A stretch of DNA of 64,000 nt from a virus (IMGVR_UViG_3300009184_000041:1-64000), one strand, 5' to 3'. Counted from the first letter of the stretch, positions 37,933-47,077 are shown. Made by a program: numbers and translations. The notes: generated by a model from the sequence alone, not told the origin.

Positions 37933-38686
37933 ACAAGGTTACTTAATTGTTGCTGTCAACAGCGACACAGTGGATTATCAGGACTGTGCCCGTACCTTGG
38001 CCAAGACCATACGCTACTGGGATCCGTCAGCACGGATCTGTTTGATAACAGACAGCGAATACACCGATCCCATATACGACCATCACAGACAACTAGTGCC
38101 GCAGGCCAATCCATTTGCCAATGACGCACAGTTATTCAAACTTACCCCATTTCGTGAAACCATCAAACTAGAAGCAGACATGTTTGTTGTAAGTCCCATT
38201 GCACACTGGTGGACGCAGTTTAGACACAAAGATGTTGTGATCTCAACAGGCTGTAGAGACTGGCAGGACCGTGTGAGCACAGCAAGACACTATCGCCGTG
38301 TATTTGATGCCAACAACTTGCCCGATGTTTACAATGCCATCACATACTGGCGGCGCAGTGAAACTGCTCGGGAGTTCTTTGGCTGGGTCAGCAACATATT
38401 TGCCAACTGGGCAGAGTTTAAGAAACTGTTAAAGTTTCCAGATGAGACGCCGTCCACTGACCTGGTATATGCCATGGCAGCAGAGATCATGGGCAGAGAT
38501 CGTGTGACCTTGCCATTCAGTACATATCCACGAATTGTGCATATGAAACGACACATAGCAGGGACGCACACTGAAGCCTGGACTCGAGAACTAGTTTGGG
38601 AATATCAAGACATGCGCCTGCGTGTGCAAACTGTAGCACAAACAGGTGCGTTTCATTACAATGTCAAAGAATGGCGAGCACAATGA
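37916..38686 (+). CDS. Second GT-A-type glycosyltransferase-like protein with ExD in place of DxD
   Basis: 256 residues from a TTG start, or 253 from the ATG at 37925. It parallels the preceding gene: VAVNSDTVDYQDCARTLA, ARICLITDS, then LTPFRETIKLEADMFV, where EAD (residues 86-88) replaces the DAD of its neighbour. Further on are YWRRSETAREFF and TLPFSTYPRIVHMKRH. The tandem arrangement suggests a duplication followed by functional change. The altered acidic triad may change metal use or donor. The stop overlaps the next start (ATGA). Confidence 0.55.
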   Translation: MQPMDEQGYLIVAVNSDTVDYQDCARTLAKTIRYWDPSARICLITDSEYTDPIYDHHRQLVPQANPFANDAQLFKLTPFRETIKLEADMFVVSPIAHWWTQFRHKDVVISTGCRDWQDRVSTARHYRRVFDANNLPDVYNAITYWRRSETAREFFGWVSNIFANWAEFKKLLKFPDETPSTDLVYAMAAEIMGRDRVTLPFSTYPRIVHMKRHIAGTHTEAWTRELVWEYQDMRLRVQTVAQTGAFHYNVKEWRAQ

Positions 38687-39075
38687 AAAAAGTGTTTGTG
38701 AATGGCACATTTGATATCTTGCACCGCGGGCATTTGGAACTGTTGACATTTGCACGAAGTCAAGGCGACTGGTTGACAGTGGCCATTGACAGTGACCGGC
38801 GAGTACAACAATTAAAAGGCCACAGTCGGCCCATAAATGACGCAACAGAACGTGCCAACATGTTGCAACATTTGCGAGCCGTGGATCAAGTCTTGATATT
38901 TGACACTGATGCGGAATTGGTAGAATTTATACAACAACATGACGTCATGGTCAAGGGCAGTGATTACCGCGGTCGACCAATTGTGGGCCAAGACGGTTGC
39001 AAACAACTAATATTTTTTGAGGTAGTCAATGGATACAGCACAACAAACAAAATACAAGATATTATTAATCGGTGA
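38683..39075 (+). CDS. Nucleotidyltransferase, HldE/RfaE domain-II type (ADP-heptose synthase half)
   Basis: 130 residues from the ATG at 38683, coupled by ATGA; the longer frame from 38596 is not needed. The start MKKVFVNGTFDILHRGHLEL has the cytidylyltransferase HRGH motif at residues 14-17. It continues with the RfaE-like pattern SRPINDATERANML and VDQVLIFD. In bacteria this domain adenylylates heptose-1-phosphate to ADP-heptose and is fused behind a kinase domain in HldE. Here the kinase is the next gene. ADP- versus CDP-transfer and the exact sugar are not proven. The product would act in the cytoplasm. Confidence 0.82.
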   Translation: MKKVFVNGTFDILHRGHLELLTFARSQGDWLTVAIDSDRRVQQLKGHSRPINDATERANMLQHLRAVDQVLIFDTDAELVEFIQQHDVMVKGSDYRGRPIVGQDGCKQLIFFEVVNGYSTTNKIQDIINR

Positions 39076-39784
39076 TGCCTGTGAGGACATCTACACATAC
39101 GGATACGTAAACCGCATCAGTCCAGAAGCACCTGTGCCTATCTTTGAACCACATTCGACCATATACCGAGATGGCATGGCTGGAAATGTTCGAAAGAATC
39201 TAGAAGCATTGGGGTGTGAGGTTGACTTCATACGTGGCAAAACTAGCCGAAAGAAACGCCTGATTGATGAACGTACCAAACAACAACTACTGAGACTTGA
39301 TGAGGATGCTGTCAGTGAGCCTGTTACATTTGAAACAGCCATACCTCCCATATACGATGCCATTGTGATCAGTGACTACAACAAAGGCACAGTCAGTTAC
39401 GAACTAATTGAAGAACTGGTTGACGAAGTTGATGTGCCCATTTTTGTTGACACAAAGAAAACAGATCTAGCAAGACTAGCCGGTTGTTATGTGAAGATCA
39501 ATGCACTGGAAAAAAGTCGTGCAACAAGTTTTCCTGACCCAGAACATTTGATTGTCACACACGGCGGCAATGGTGCTTTTTGGAATGGTTGGGTATATCC
39601 TGCTGAAATTGCAGGCGATGTTGTTGATGTATGTGGTGCAGGTGATACGTTTTTGGCAGCACTTGCGTACAAATTTCTAGTGACAAACAACATGCCCACC
39701 GCAGTAAAGTTTGCAAATCAAGCCGCAGCCGTCACGGTGCAACATGTGGGCGTTTATGCACCAAGATTGGACGAAATCAAATGA
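39029..39784 (+). CDS. PfkB-family sugar kinase, HldE/RfaE domain-I type
   Basis: 251 residues. The RfaE signature RISPEAPVPIFE is at residues 29-40, NVRKNLEALG at 53-62, and the catalytic GAGDTFLA at 203-210 with Asp206 as base. The family phosphorylates heptose-7-phosphate to the bisphosphate before the nucleotidyltransferase step. It overlaps the nucleotidyltransferase gene by 47 bases, so the two HldE activities are split and in reversed order. It is slightly shorter than HldE domain I (~310 residues). A related phage substrate cannot be excluded. Confidence 0.82.
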   Translation: MDTAQQTKYKILLIGDACEDIYTYGYVNRISPEAPVPIFEPHSTIYRDGMAGNVRKNLEALGCEVDFIRGKTSRKKRLIDERTKQQLLRLDEDAVSEPVTFETAIPPIYDAIVISDYNKGTVSYELIEELVDEVDVPIFVDTKKTDLARLAGCYVKINALEKSRATSFPDPEHLIVTHGGNGAFWNGWVYPAEIAGDVVDVCGAGDTFLAALAYKFLVTNNMPTAVKFANQAAAVTVQHVGVYAPRLDEIK

Positions 39785-40140
39785 CAAGACTGACAGGCAG
39801 AGTAGAAAAAGGGTGGGGCTCAGAAGAAATTTGGGCAACCAATGATCAGTACTGCGGCAAACTAATGCGGTTTAACACTGGCGCACGTTTCAGCATGCAC
39901 TTCCATGCAGAGAAAGATGAGTCTTGGTATGTGCTCGACGGGCTGTTCCGAGTGGTGTTTATTGAAACAAAGGATGCCAGTCAACACGAAGCCATACTCA
40001 AACCTGGTACTACCTGGCGCAATCGTCCACTACAACCACATCAGTTGATCTGTATCGAAGCCGGTACTATCATTGAAGTCAGTACACCAGACTCAGTAGA
40101 AGACAACTACAGAGTAATGCCCGGAGATAGCCAAAAATGA
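39781..40140 (+). CDS. Cupin protein, mannose-6-phosphate isomerase type II-like
   Basis: 119 residues, a single cupin. The start EKGWGSEEIW and YCGKLMRF match the short cupins seen in LPS and capsule clusters. The metal-ligand motif MHFHAEKDESWYVLDG gives His40, His42 and Glu47, with His80 further on (LQPHQLI). Such proteins act as phosphosugar isomerases or sugar epimerases. Neighbouring HldE genes suggest action on a sugar phosphate. ATGA overlap on both sides ties it to the operon. Confidence 0.65.
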   Translation: MTRLTGRVEKGWGSEEIWATNDQYCGKLMRFNTGARFSMHFHAEKDESWYVLDGLFRVVFIETKDASQHEAILKPGTTWRNRPLQPHQLICIEAGTIIEVSTPDSVEDNYRVMPGDSQK

Positions 40141-40454
40141 AATATATAATTGACATTGACGGTACCGTATGTAACAATACCAACGGCAATTATCATGATG
40201 CTGTTCCGTTCGCGGATAGGATTGATCATTTTAACCGACTGTTTGATCAGGGTCATGAAATACACTATTGGACAGCCAGGGGAGGTAATACCGGCACTGA
40301 CTGGACTGTCCTGACCGCACAACAATTTGCTGACTGGCAAGTAAAGTACACCAGTTTGAGTATGCACAAACCAACTTATGATATTTGGATTGATGACAAA
40401 GCAATCAATGTAGAAAATTATTTTGTAGAGAACGCAGCCAACGATGACACCTGA
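40137..40454 (+). CDS. HAD-superfamily phosphatase
   Basis: 105 residues starting MKYIIDIDGTVCNN, the motif-I DxDGT (residues 6-10). HYWTARGG provides motif II, and PTYDIWIDDKAINV (motif IV) ends the domain. There is no cap domain. Small HADs of this type occur in capsule and LPS clusters. In the heptose pathway a GmhB-type phosphatase is needed between kinase and nucleotidyltransferase, and this gene could fill that step. That substrate is inference from position. Confidence 0.7.
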   Translation: MKYIIDIDGTVCNNTNGNYHDAVPFADRIDHFNRLFDQGHEIHYWTARGGNTGTDWTVLTAQQFADWQVKYTSLSMHKPTYDIWIDDKAINVENYFVENAANDDT

Positions 40455-40779
40455 AGAATTTTGGTCTATATTACATGCAGTGCCCGAACCCGCACAGCCA
40501 TTTTATCGCTTGTACCACAATAACCAAGGCCGGCCACTATTCTACAGCATGGAGGATCGGCCTGGTACATACATTGAGATTGATCAAGAGACATTTGCTC
40601 GTAGCGCCACTAATGTGCGTGTAAAAAACGGTCGGTTAATAGAAATAACGTGGGCAACCACAACAAAATTGGTCCCTGGCAACTCTGGATCCCCTTGTCA
40701 TCCTGACAATGTCGCTGTAATCGTTGCTGAGGACCAACCTCATATCAAATGGAGCAAACGCACATATGAATCAAATTGA
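40444..40779 (+). CDS. Unknown protein in the sugar operon
   Basis: 111 residues, no recognised domain. The start MTPEEFWSILHAVPEP overlaps the upstream gene by 11 bases, and the end overlaps the next start by 14. The sequence is beta-rich with FYRLYHNNQGRPLFYSMEDRPGTYIEID and VRVKNGRLIEI. A small adaptor or regulatory partner would fit, but nothing shows it. Confidence 0.5.
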   Translation: MTPEEFWSILHAVPEPAQPFYRLYHNNQGRPLFYSMEDRPGTYIEIDQETFARSATNVRVKNGRLIEITWATTTKLVPGNSGSPCHPDNVAVIVAEDQPHIKWSKRTYESN

Positions 40780-41692
40780 CATTGCAGACTTGGACTGTGT
40801 ATACCTAAGTTATGATGAACCTGAAAAAGAAGAGTTTTGGGTACGGATCAAAAACATGGTACCATGGGCCACCAGAGTTGATGGCATCAAAGGTTCTGAT
40901 GCAGCACACAAAGCCGCAGCCACAGCCAGCACCACTGAACGTTTTATCTTGATTGATGGTGACAACATTCCAGATGCAGCCTTCTTCAATCAAACACTGA
41001 CGTTTGACACGCCAGACTGGGAACAGGCAGTGTTTCGTTGGCGTGCCAGAAATCACATCAACGGACTCATGTACGGCAATGGTGGCTTGAGTTCATGGAC
41101 CCGTGAGTTTGTGTTCAACATGCGCACACATGAAGCCACTGATGGACGTGTGGAAACAGAAGTGGAGTTTTGTTTTGATCCCTTGTACTGGCCCATGTAT
41201 GACTGCTACTCGACTACGTATCCTAATGGGTCAGCATTTCAAGCATGGCGTGCTGGCTTCCGTGAAGGCGTAAAAATGTGCCTGAACCGAGGGGCAAAGC
41301 CCACAGTGGAAGAATTTCAACAACAAGTACATCAACGCAACCTAGATCATTTGACCATATGGCACAACATTGGTGCTGACGTCAACAACGGTCAGTGGGC
41401 CATGGCTGGCGCTAGACAAGGCACATACATGACCATGCTCACAAACTGGGATCACCGACTGGTACAAGACTTTGATGCTCTAGCCGAGATATGGGAAACT
41501 GTAAAAGATGCAGAACCAAGGCTGTTGGGCGGGCGTGTGGCAGATGATTTGCACGGTCAACTGGACTTGCCCATGGCCATATTTGAAGGCGAACAAAGTC
41601 GGTTTTTCAAACAACACTATCGATCAAACTGGCACAATCGTGGTCTCATGGTTAGAGAGATTGATGTTATCAGACAGCAAGAAGGCTGGTAA
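40766..41692 (+). CDS. Glycosyltransferase-like protein (GT-A type), related to the 667-aa repeat protein
   Basis: 308 residues from the ATG at 40766. The N-terminus CVYLSYDEPEKEEFW, DGIKGSDAAHKAA and ERFILIDGDNIPD contains a DGDN motif (64-67) where GT2-like enzymes have DxD. The second half (NHINGLMYGNGGLSSW, then FQAWRAGFREGVKMCL) has a clear counterpart in the C-terminus of the protein at 58892-60895 (NPVNGLVYGHQAM, CWRTAFREVLKL). The two therefore share a catalytic-type domain. Acceptor and donor are unknown. It is joined to the next gene by TAATG. Confidence 0.6.
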   Translation: MNQIDIADLDCVYLSYDEPEKEEFWVRIKNMVPWATRVDGIKGSDAAHKAAATASTTERFILIDGDNIPDAAFFNQTLTFDTPDWEQAVFRWRARNHINGLMYGNGGLSSWTREFVFNMRTHEATDGRVETEVEFCFDPLYWPMYDCYSTTYPNGSAFQAWRAGFREGVKMCLNRGAKPTVEEFQQQVHQRNLDHLTIWHNIGADVNNGQWAMAGARQGTYMTMLTNWDHRLVQDFDALAEIWETVKDAEPRLLGGRVADDLHGQLDLPMAIFEGEQSRFFKQHYRSNWHNRGLMVREIDVIRQQEGW

Positions 41693-42627
41693 TGTATATT
41701 TTAGGATGTACAAGTGATCGTATATGGAATATTCCAGCATTGATTCAATACCTTACACACCGCCAATGCCAACCGATTATCATTGATATCCAGCCCGAAG
41801 CAATATGTTTACATAATCTTGGATTGTATGATATACTAGATTGTTTTAATTTTGAATCAGTGACCATACACACTTGGAATCCGCTTGAAACACATCCTCA
41901 ATATACCGTTAAGTATAAAGGTAAAAACTTTTGGTTTGATCGTCAAGCAGATATAACAGATACTCAACGTGAATACACTGGGGCAAAAACTTTTTTGTGC
42001 TTGTACCATAGGCCCACTGCCGGACGACTAGCACTAGCTGGATACCTACAGCAATATTATGCCAATTCGAGCCTTATTCATTTTAGCACTAGTACAACAT
42101 ATGACAATCTTATTCAATTTGAGTTTGATAAACTACTAAGTTGGCATTTGCCAAGTGTATCAAATGCAAGTAAATTATTGTCACAGTTGCCTATATTATT
42201 ATTGTCTAATAATCAGTACACAAGCACTCAAGGATATTTTTATAATGATCCGTTAACTAACTTATATCGTGATATTTTAATTGATGTGGTAGTAGAAAGT
42301 CATGTGATTGGTAATACATTTTTTCCTACAGAAAAAACTGTAAGACCTATGTTGTTAGGAAAACCTTTTTTGGCATTTGCCAGTGTTGACTATTTGGCAT
42401 ATTTGCGTCAAATGGGATTTAGAACTTTTGCAGATTTTTGGTCTGAAGATTACGACGGCTACGAGGGAAGAGAAAGATTGGTTAGAATGTTAGCAGTCAT
42501 AGATGAAATATCTGCTCTGACTGCTAACCAGCGAGAAACAATGTTTTGGGACATGCAATATACTTTGCAACATAACCGCCAGATACTATTACAACAATCT
42601 TGGAACAATACCATTACAAAAATATGA
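41692..42627 (+). CDS. TEKTxKPI-family protein (putative glycosyltransferase), copy 2
   Basis: 311 residues. The family block lies at about 195-255: IDVVVES, FFPTEKTVRPM, GKPFLAFASVDYLAYLRQMGFRTFADFW and SEDYD. The N-terminal 150 residues are specific to this copy (YILGCTSDRIWNIPALIQYL). The sequence is AT-rich. It is followed by a radical SAM gene with an ATGA overlap, a pairing that repeats twice more in this window. Family assignment is by the shared motif, and transferase function is inference from the GT10-like TEK loop and the sugar context. Confidence 0.6.
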   Translation: MYILGCTSDRIWNIPALIQYLTHRQCQPIIIDIQPEAICLHNLGLYDILDCFNFESVTIHTWNPLETHPQYTVKYKGKNFWFDRQADITDTQREYTGAKTFLCLYHRPTAGRLALAGYLQQYYANSSLIHFSTSTTYDNLIQFEFDKLLSWHLPSVSNASKLLSQLPILLLSNNQYTSTQGYFYNDPLTNLYRDILIDVVVESHVIGNTFFPTEKTVRPMLLGKPFLAFASVDYLAYLRQMGFRTFADFWSEDYDGYEGRERLVRMLAVIDEISALTANQRETMFWDMQYTLQHNRQILLQQSWNNTITKI

Positions 42628-44021
42628 ACAAAGGTGACGAATCAGTAGACAACAAAAGCAAGTTTCTTAGCTCTGCCGAGCTGATGAAGGAACAACTGGG
42701 TCCTGCACTGTGCCTGGCAAAATGGAAACAGGTAAGTTTGCATTTACCCACCGGGCTCAACAACAGTTGTTATCATCCTCCCTTGCACCCAATTAATCCT
42801 GCAGAAATTGCAATAGATGTGTCAGCATTGCACAACACCGCACACAAAAAACAACAACGCCAAATGATGTTGACAGGAGAAAAACCCACGGAATGCCAGT
42901 ACTGCTGGAACATGGAAGATGCGGGCAAACTAAGTGACAGACACTATCGTTCAGGCGAGCCCTGGGCCTCAATGGATTTTGAATCAATAAAGACGAGCAC
43001 AGGAGAAGAAAATGTTATCCCCAGTTATGTTGAAGTTAATTTTAATCACGCTTGTAATCTTAAGTGTAGTTATTGTAGCCCTCAGTTTTCGAGCTCATGG
43101 GCAGATGAGGTTGCACGACTGGGCGCTTTTCCTACTAGCAGTCCACACAACTCTCCTGATCATTTTATGGGCCAGCGTAGACCAATTCCAGTCAGAGACA
43201 CCAACCCTTATGTTGAGGCCTTCTGGCAATGGTGGCCAGACTTGTACCCTCACCTAAAACATTTTCGCATGACTGGTGGTGAGCCATTGCTGGACAAAAA
43301 TACCTATCGTGTGTTTGATTACGTGTTGGCCATGCCTAATCCTCAACTACATTTGAATGTCACAAGTAACTTTTCAGTAGATGAAAAGTCATGGCAAAAG
43401 TATTTGACCTATGTCAAAGCCATATGCGATGGACGCATTGAACACTTCATGCAGTATGTGAGCCTGGATGGTTGGGGCGAGCAAGCAGAGTACATGCGCC
43501 ATGGCCTGGACTTTGACTTGCTGTGGGATCGAGTAAATCAATTCTTAACTGAAGTACCCAACTACTCAAGTCTTACATTTATCATCACAATGAACAACTT
43601 GAGTGTCACGAGTTTAGACAAACTGTTTGCTGGCATACTGGGCTTGAGAAAAGTGTACAGCACGGACTATCAACGTGTGTGGTTTGACACACCGGTGTTG
43701 CGCGAGCCTGCCTGGCAGAGTCTACAGATATTGCCCGAAAGTTATGCTGAACGACTGGAATGGCTATGGGCTTGGATGGTGCGACAGATTGAAACTGAAG
43801 AGGCACCGTTCAAAGGATTCAAAGATTACGAACTGCACAGATTGGATCGTGACATTGCTTGGATGCGATCAGCACAGTTAGAAAATCACCATCAAGCCAA
43901 GGCAGACTTTTATCGTTTCTTCAGTGAACATGATCGTCGCCGTGGCACAGATTTCTTGAAGACATTTCCTGAAATGCGATCATGGTGGGAGGAGTGTGCA
44001 TACCATGCTAGGCAATCGTAA
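42624..44021 (+). CDS. Radical SAM protein with N-terminal twitch-type cysteines, subgroup A
   Basis: 465 residues from the ATG at 42624. The [4Fe-4S]/SAM motif CNLKCSYC has cysteines at 144, 148 and 151, followed by MTGGEPLL, a GGE motif. Before it is a second cysteine set (NNSCYHPP near 42 and TECQYCW near 92-95) that fits the N-terminal twitch type, in which an auxiliary cluster precedes the radical SAM barrel. The close relative at 45101-46438 shares SCxHPP and SPQFSSSW-type sequences. The reaction is unknown. It is coupled to TEKTxKPI genes on both sides and is larger than minimal radical SAM enzymes. Confidence 0.8.
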   Translation: MNKGDESVDNKSKFLSSAELMKEQLGPALCLAKWKQVSLHLPTGLNNSCYHPPLHPINPAEIAIDVSALHNTAHKKQQRQMMLTGEKPTECQYCWNMEDAGKLSDRHYRSGEPWASMDFESIKTSTGEENVIPSYVEVNFNHACNLKCSYCSPQFSSSWADEVARLGAFPTSSPHNSPDHFMGQRRPIPVRDTNPYVEAFWQWWPDLYPHLKHFRMTGGEPLLDKNTYRVFDYVLAMPNPQLHLNVTSNFSVDEKSWQKYLTYVKAICDGRIEHFMQYVSLDGWGEQAEYMRHGLDFDLLWDRVNQFLTEVPNYSSLTFIITMNNLSVTSLDKLFAGILGLRKVYSTDYQRVWFDTPVLREPAWQSLQILPESYAERLEWLWAWMVRQIETEEAPFKGFKDYELHRLDRDIAWMRSAQLENHHQAKADFYRFFSEHDRRRGTDFLKTFPEMRSWWEECAYHARQS

Positions 44022-45108
44022 AGTCATTGTGGATGAGTGGGCCGAAGTATGGGACTTGCTCAAGACACATGCAGATGGCAGTTTCTGGCAATGGTCAGAC
44101 GTTGTGCTTGACCCAGACAATATTTACATTGTTGGGCGTGTGATATTAAAAGACAACTGGACAGAAATAACAGAGTGGGCACGCCGGTATCCTGGACGCA
44201 TTGTGTTTTCAAATCCTGCCGAAGGCAGTGAAACCATACTGTTGCAACTCACACGCCTGCGCATCAAAGAACAAGTTCGCCGGGGCGACATCTTGTTGTT
44301 GACATCAGGCGACTTGGAACCAGGCTGGAACTATTGCAAAACAGACTGTTATTTCTCCAACATTGTGGAGTATTTGGAAAACTTACATGCGCATGAGTCT
44401 TATCCCGAAGTGTATCACAAAATCAACAAGCCTTACGACTTCCTGTTCCTAAATGGCCGGCTACGTCCACATCGCAAGTATCTAATAGATGCCATGCGTG
44501 ATCGACAGTTGCTGGATCGAGCACTGTGGACCAATCTCAATGACCGTGTGGAAATGGCCTGGAGTAGTCAGTTACCAATCAGCAACTCAGAACCCGTACG
44601 ATTGTTGCCCCCACAATACGAGATTGATCGCGCACTGCCTAATATGGACACAGTCCCCACAGGATTTGTAAAACATCATTTGTTTGGCAACACCTGGGGC
44701 GATGCCGAAGTCAATCCTGCTGCCTACATTGACACTTACTTCAGTGTGATTACAGAGACTATATACGACTATCCTTATACATTCCGTACTGAAAAGATTT
44801 GGAAACCCATGATCATGTGCCATCCGTTTGTGGCAGCAGCCAACCGCGGTTATTATAGGGATTTACACAGTGCAGGATTCCAAACATTCGGGCACCTGAT
44901 TGATGAAAGTTTTGATCAGATCGATGATCCCCGAGATCGTGCCAATCGCATTGTTGACACAGTAGCAGATATATGTTACAATGGTGCTGCCAGTTTCTTG
45001 GAGAGTGCTAGATCCGTTTGTAAATACAACTATCAACAACTTCGCGAACACAATCGTCGTGAACGTGCAGAACTCCCAGAACGTTTGGCCCAATACATCA
45101 ATGAATGA
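44005..45108 (+). CDS. TEKTxKPI-family protein (putative glycosyltransferase), copy 3
   Basis: 367 residues from the ATG at 44005, placed about 10 bases behind GGAG at 43991-43994; a GTG at 43996 is the alternative. FLFLNGRLRPHRKYLIDAM is the family's NR/HR region. The block YFSVITETIYDYPYTF, RTEKIWKPM, HPFVAAANRGYYRDL and GFQTFGHLIDESFD follows near residues 245-305. It overlaps the next radical SAM gene by 8 bases. The N-terminal ~130 residues (VIVDEWAEVWDLLKTHADG) have no match that I recognise. Confidence 0.6.
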   Translation: MLGNRKVIVDEWAEVWDLLKTHADGSFWQWSDVVLDPDNIYIVGRVILKDNWTEITEWARRYPGRIVFSNPAEGSETILLQLTRLRIKEQVRRGDILLLTSGDLEPGWNYCKTDCYFSNIVEYLENLHAHESYPEVYHKINKPYDFLFLNGRLRPHRKYLIDAMRDRQLLDRALWTNLNDRVEMAWSSQLPISNSEPVRLLPPQYEIDRALPNMDTVPTGFVKHHLFGNTWGDAEVNPAAYIDTYFSVITETIYDYPYTFRTEKIWKPMIMCHPFVAAANRGYYRDLHSAGFQTFGHLIDESFDQIDDPRDRANRIVDTVADICYNGAASFLESARSVCKYNYQQLREHNRRERAELPERLAQYINE

Positions 45109-46438
45109 TTTAGAATTTAAACAACAGGTGTTAGATCCTGTATCCGCAAGTTTTTGTGCAGCGAAGTGGTACAATGCTACCATTTGGTTAGGAAGTGGGC
45201 AGACCACAAGTTGCCATCACCCGCCAGCCCATTTGATTGACGTTGATAAAGTCAATAACAACTCTAGGCTGCTGCACAATACTGATCAAAAGAAAGCGGA
45301 CCGGCAACAGATGTTGGCTGGTGAACGCCCAGCAGGCTGTGAATACTGCTGGAAGATTGAGGACATGGACACCAACGCTGTGAGTGACCGTGTGTACAAA
45401 TCAAAAATTTACCCCATAGAGGCACTACATGAAGCAGTTAAAACTCCCGTCACCGATGACGTTAATCTTAGAACACTGGAAATCAGTTTCGATCGCACTT
45501 GTCAATTTGCTTGTTCTTATTGCAATCCTGCTTTTAGTTCCACTTGGGTCAATGATATACGCCAGCATGGACCCTACAACGGGTTGGTTAGCGATGGCCG
45601 GAACCATTTTACTCACACTCATGATAGCAGTCAACTTTATAAATTCGGTGAGACTAATCCTTACGTGGAAGCTTTCTTCGACTGGTGGGAACGAGACCTC
45701 CACCATACCCTCCAAGAACTCCGAATAACCGGCGGTGAGCCCTTGATGTCAGGCTACACCTGGAAACTGATAGAGTGGTTCAAAATCAATCAAGGGCGCA
45801 GTACCACACGCCTGGCTATTAATTCAAACTTGGGAATCGAACTGCCTAAAATGATGGAGTTTGCTGATGCCATACGCACTCTCCCAGACGTTGAGTTATA
45901 CACCAGTATGGAAGCTACATGGACGCAGGCTGAGTACATACGCGATGGCCTGGACTTTGATCAGTGGTTTGGCAATATGCTGTATTTGCTGGAAGGCGAC
46001 TTTGTCAACAAGATACATGTTATGGGCACAATCAATGCTTTGTGTTTGACCACTTTGGTCAATAACTTGAACATGTTGTTGGCCTTTAAACAAAAATACG
46101 GTCGTGACCGAGTGAACTTTACACTGAACATTTTGCGTTTCCCCAGTTTCCAAAGTGCGCTGGTATTACCAGACAATCTGCGCAATCAATATCGATTGCA
46201 ATTACAGGCTTGGTTGTTTCACAATCAAGATAATCCTTGTTTGCACGAACACGAAGTAAATCATGTGCAACGTCTGATTGATTATTTGGACATAGTAAAA
46301 ACTCCACACTCAGAAGCATTTGAGCTGCCTAAACTGTTGAATGATTTTAAGCAGTTCTACACACAATATGATCAACGCCGTGGCAAGAATTTTACAGCAA
46401 CATTTCCGTTATTGGCAGATTGGTACCATACTCTCTGA
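45101..46438 (+). CDS. Radical SAM protein with N-terminal twitch-type cysteines, subgroup A
   Basis: 446 residues from the ATG at 45101. The radical SAM motif CQFACSYC has cysteines at 134, 138 and 141, and ELRITGGEPLM is the GGE motif. The N-terminal half has CAAKWYNATIW, TSCHHPP and GCEYCWKIED. It is nearest to the 42624-44021 protein, so these two likely arose by duplication. AKW and HPP elements distinguish them from the three subgroup B copies. Substrate unknown. The next gene begins only three bases after its stop. Confidence 0.8.
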   Translation: MNDLEFKQQVLDPVSASFCAAKWYNATIWLGSGQTTSCHHPPAHLIDVDKVNNNSRLLHNTDQKKADRQQMLAGERPAGCEYCWKIEDMDTNAVSDRVYKSKIYPIEALHEAVKTPVTDDVNLRTLEISFDRTCQFACSYCNPAFSSTWVNDIRQHGPYNGLVSDGRNHFTHTHDSSQLYKFGETNPYVEAFFDWWERDLHHTLQELRITGGEPLMSGYTWKLIEWFKINQGRSTTRLAINSNLGIELPKMMEFADAIRTLPDVELYTSMEATWTQAEYIRDGLDFDQWFGNMLYLLEGDFVNKIHVMGTINALCLTTLVNNLNMLLAFKQKYGRDRVNFTLNILRFPSFQSALVLPDNLRNQYRLQLQAWLFHNQDNPCLHEHEVNHVQRLIDYLDIVKTPHSEAFELPKLLNDFKQFYTQYDQRRGKNFTATFPLLADWYHTL

Positions 46439-46441
46439 GCC

Positions 46442-47077
46442 ATGTTAAAAGCAACAATCATTTATTTGCCTGGTGCTGCCGGCAATATGTTATATAAAAC
46501 ATTAACTCTCAGCGAAAAAACAATCACTGGCACAGCTGGCAAAGATCTCAACGAATATAATAAAAAACTAACTGCGGAAGAAAAGTTCAATCGATATTCA
46601 GTATGGGACAGTTACAATTGGAAAAAAGAAGAGACAAAAGATTGTTTAAATTTTAAACTGGGGTTGGTCGATTTTTATCATTATGAACAATGCCAGCTAT
46701 GGCTGATAGATCATTGGCATCCTGTTGAATTCTACAATCAATACACGACAAATATTTTGTGGGGCGATGTTTTCTATGAAAAAGTTATTTTAATTCAAGT
46801 TAATCCAGGCCACAGAGAGTTTTTGATAAACAATCAAACTGCCAAACAATATTGCCTTGACTTTGATGATGAGTATCAACACCAACTCAAACTACAGAAT
46901 ATGTTTCAAGATCGACTGCTAGTGATTCCGTTTGATAGTTTTTTTGATAAACAGGCATATCTGGACCAAATTATCCTATTGGACACAAAATTAAATTTAG
47001 AACTAGATATGGACCTGGTTGCAAAACTATGGCAAAATTGGTTTCGGGAAAGTTTTCGTCTGTGGAGATCTCAATGA
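46442..47077 (+). CDS. P-loop-like protein (LPGAAGNML), possible sulfotransferase-like fold
   Basis: 211 residues. The start IIYLPGAAGNMLYKTL has the same glycine-rich turn as the gene at 2698-3525 (APGSAGKFL). The rest is rich in Trp, Lys and Asn (WDSYNWKKEE, LWLIDHWHPVEFYNQYTTNI). No catalytic motif was recognised. It lies between radical SAM genes in the cassette, and the pairing of such genes with sugar loci here hints at a modifying role. The gene is AT-rich. It overlaps the next start by ATGA. Confidence 0.5.
   Translation: MLKATIIYLPGAAGNMLYKTLTLSEKTITGTAGKDLNEYNKKLTAEEKFNRYSVWDSYNWKKEETKDCLNFKLGLVDFYHYEQCQLWLIDHWHPVEFYNQYTTNILWGDVFYEKVILIQVNPGHREFLINNQTAKQYCLDFDDEYQHQLKLQNMFQDRLLVIPFDSFFDKQAYLDQIILLDTKLNLELDMDLVAKLWQNWFRESFRLWRSQ

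Noticed and set aside
44981-45100. 40-residue upstream extension of the radical SAM gene at 45101
   Set aside because: It would overlap the preceding gene by 128 bases. The ATG at 45101 is coupled to the previous stop, and the first family-like residues follow it.
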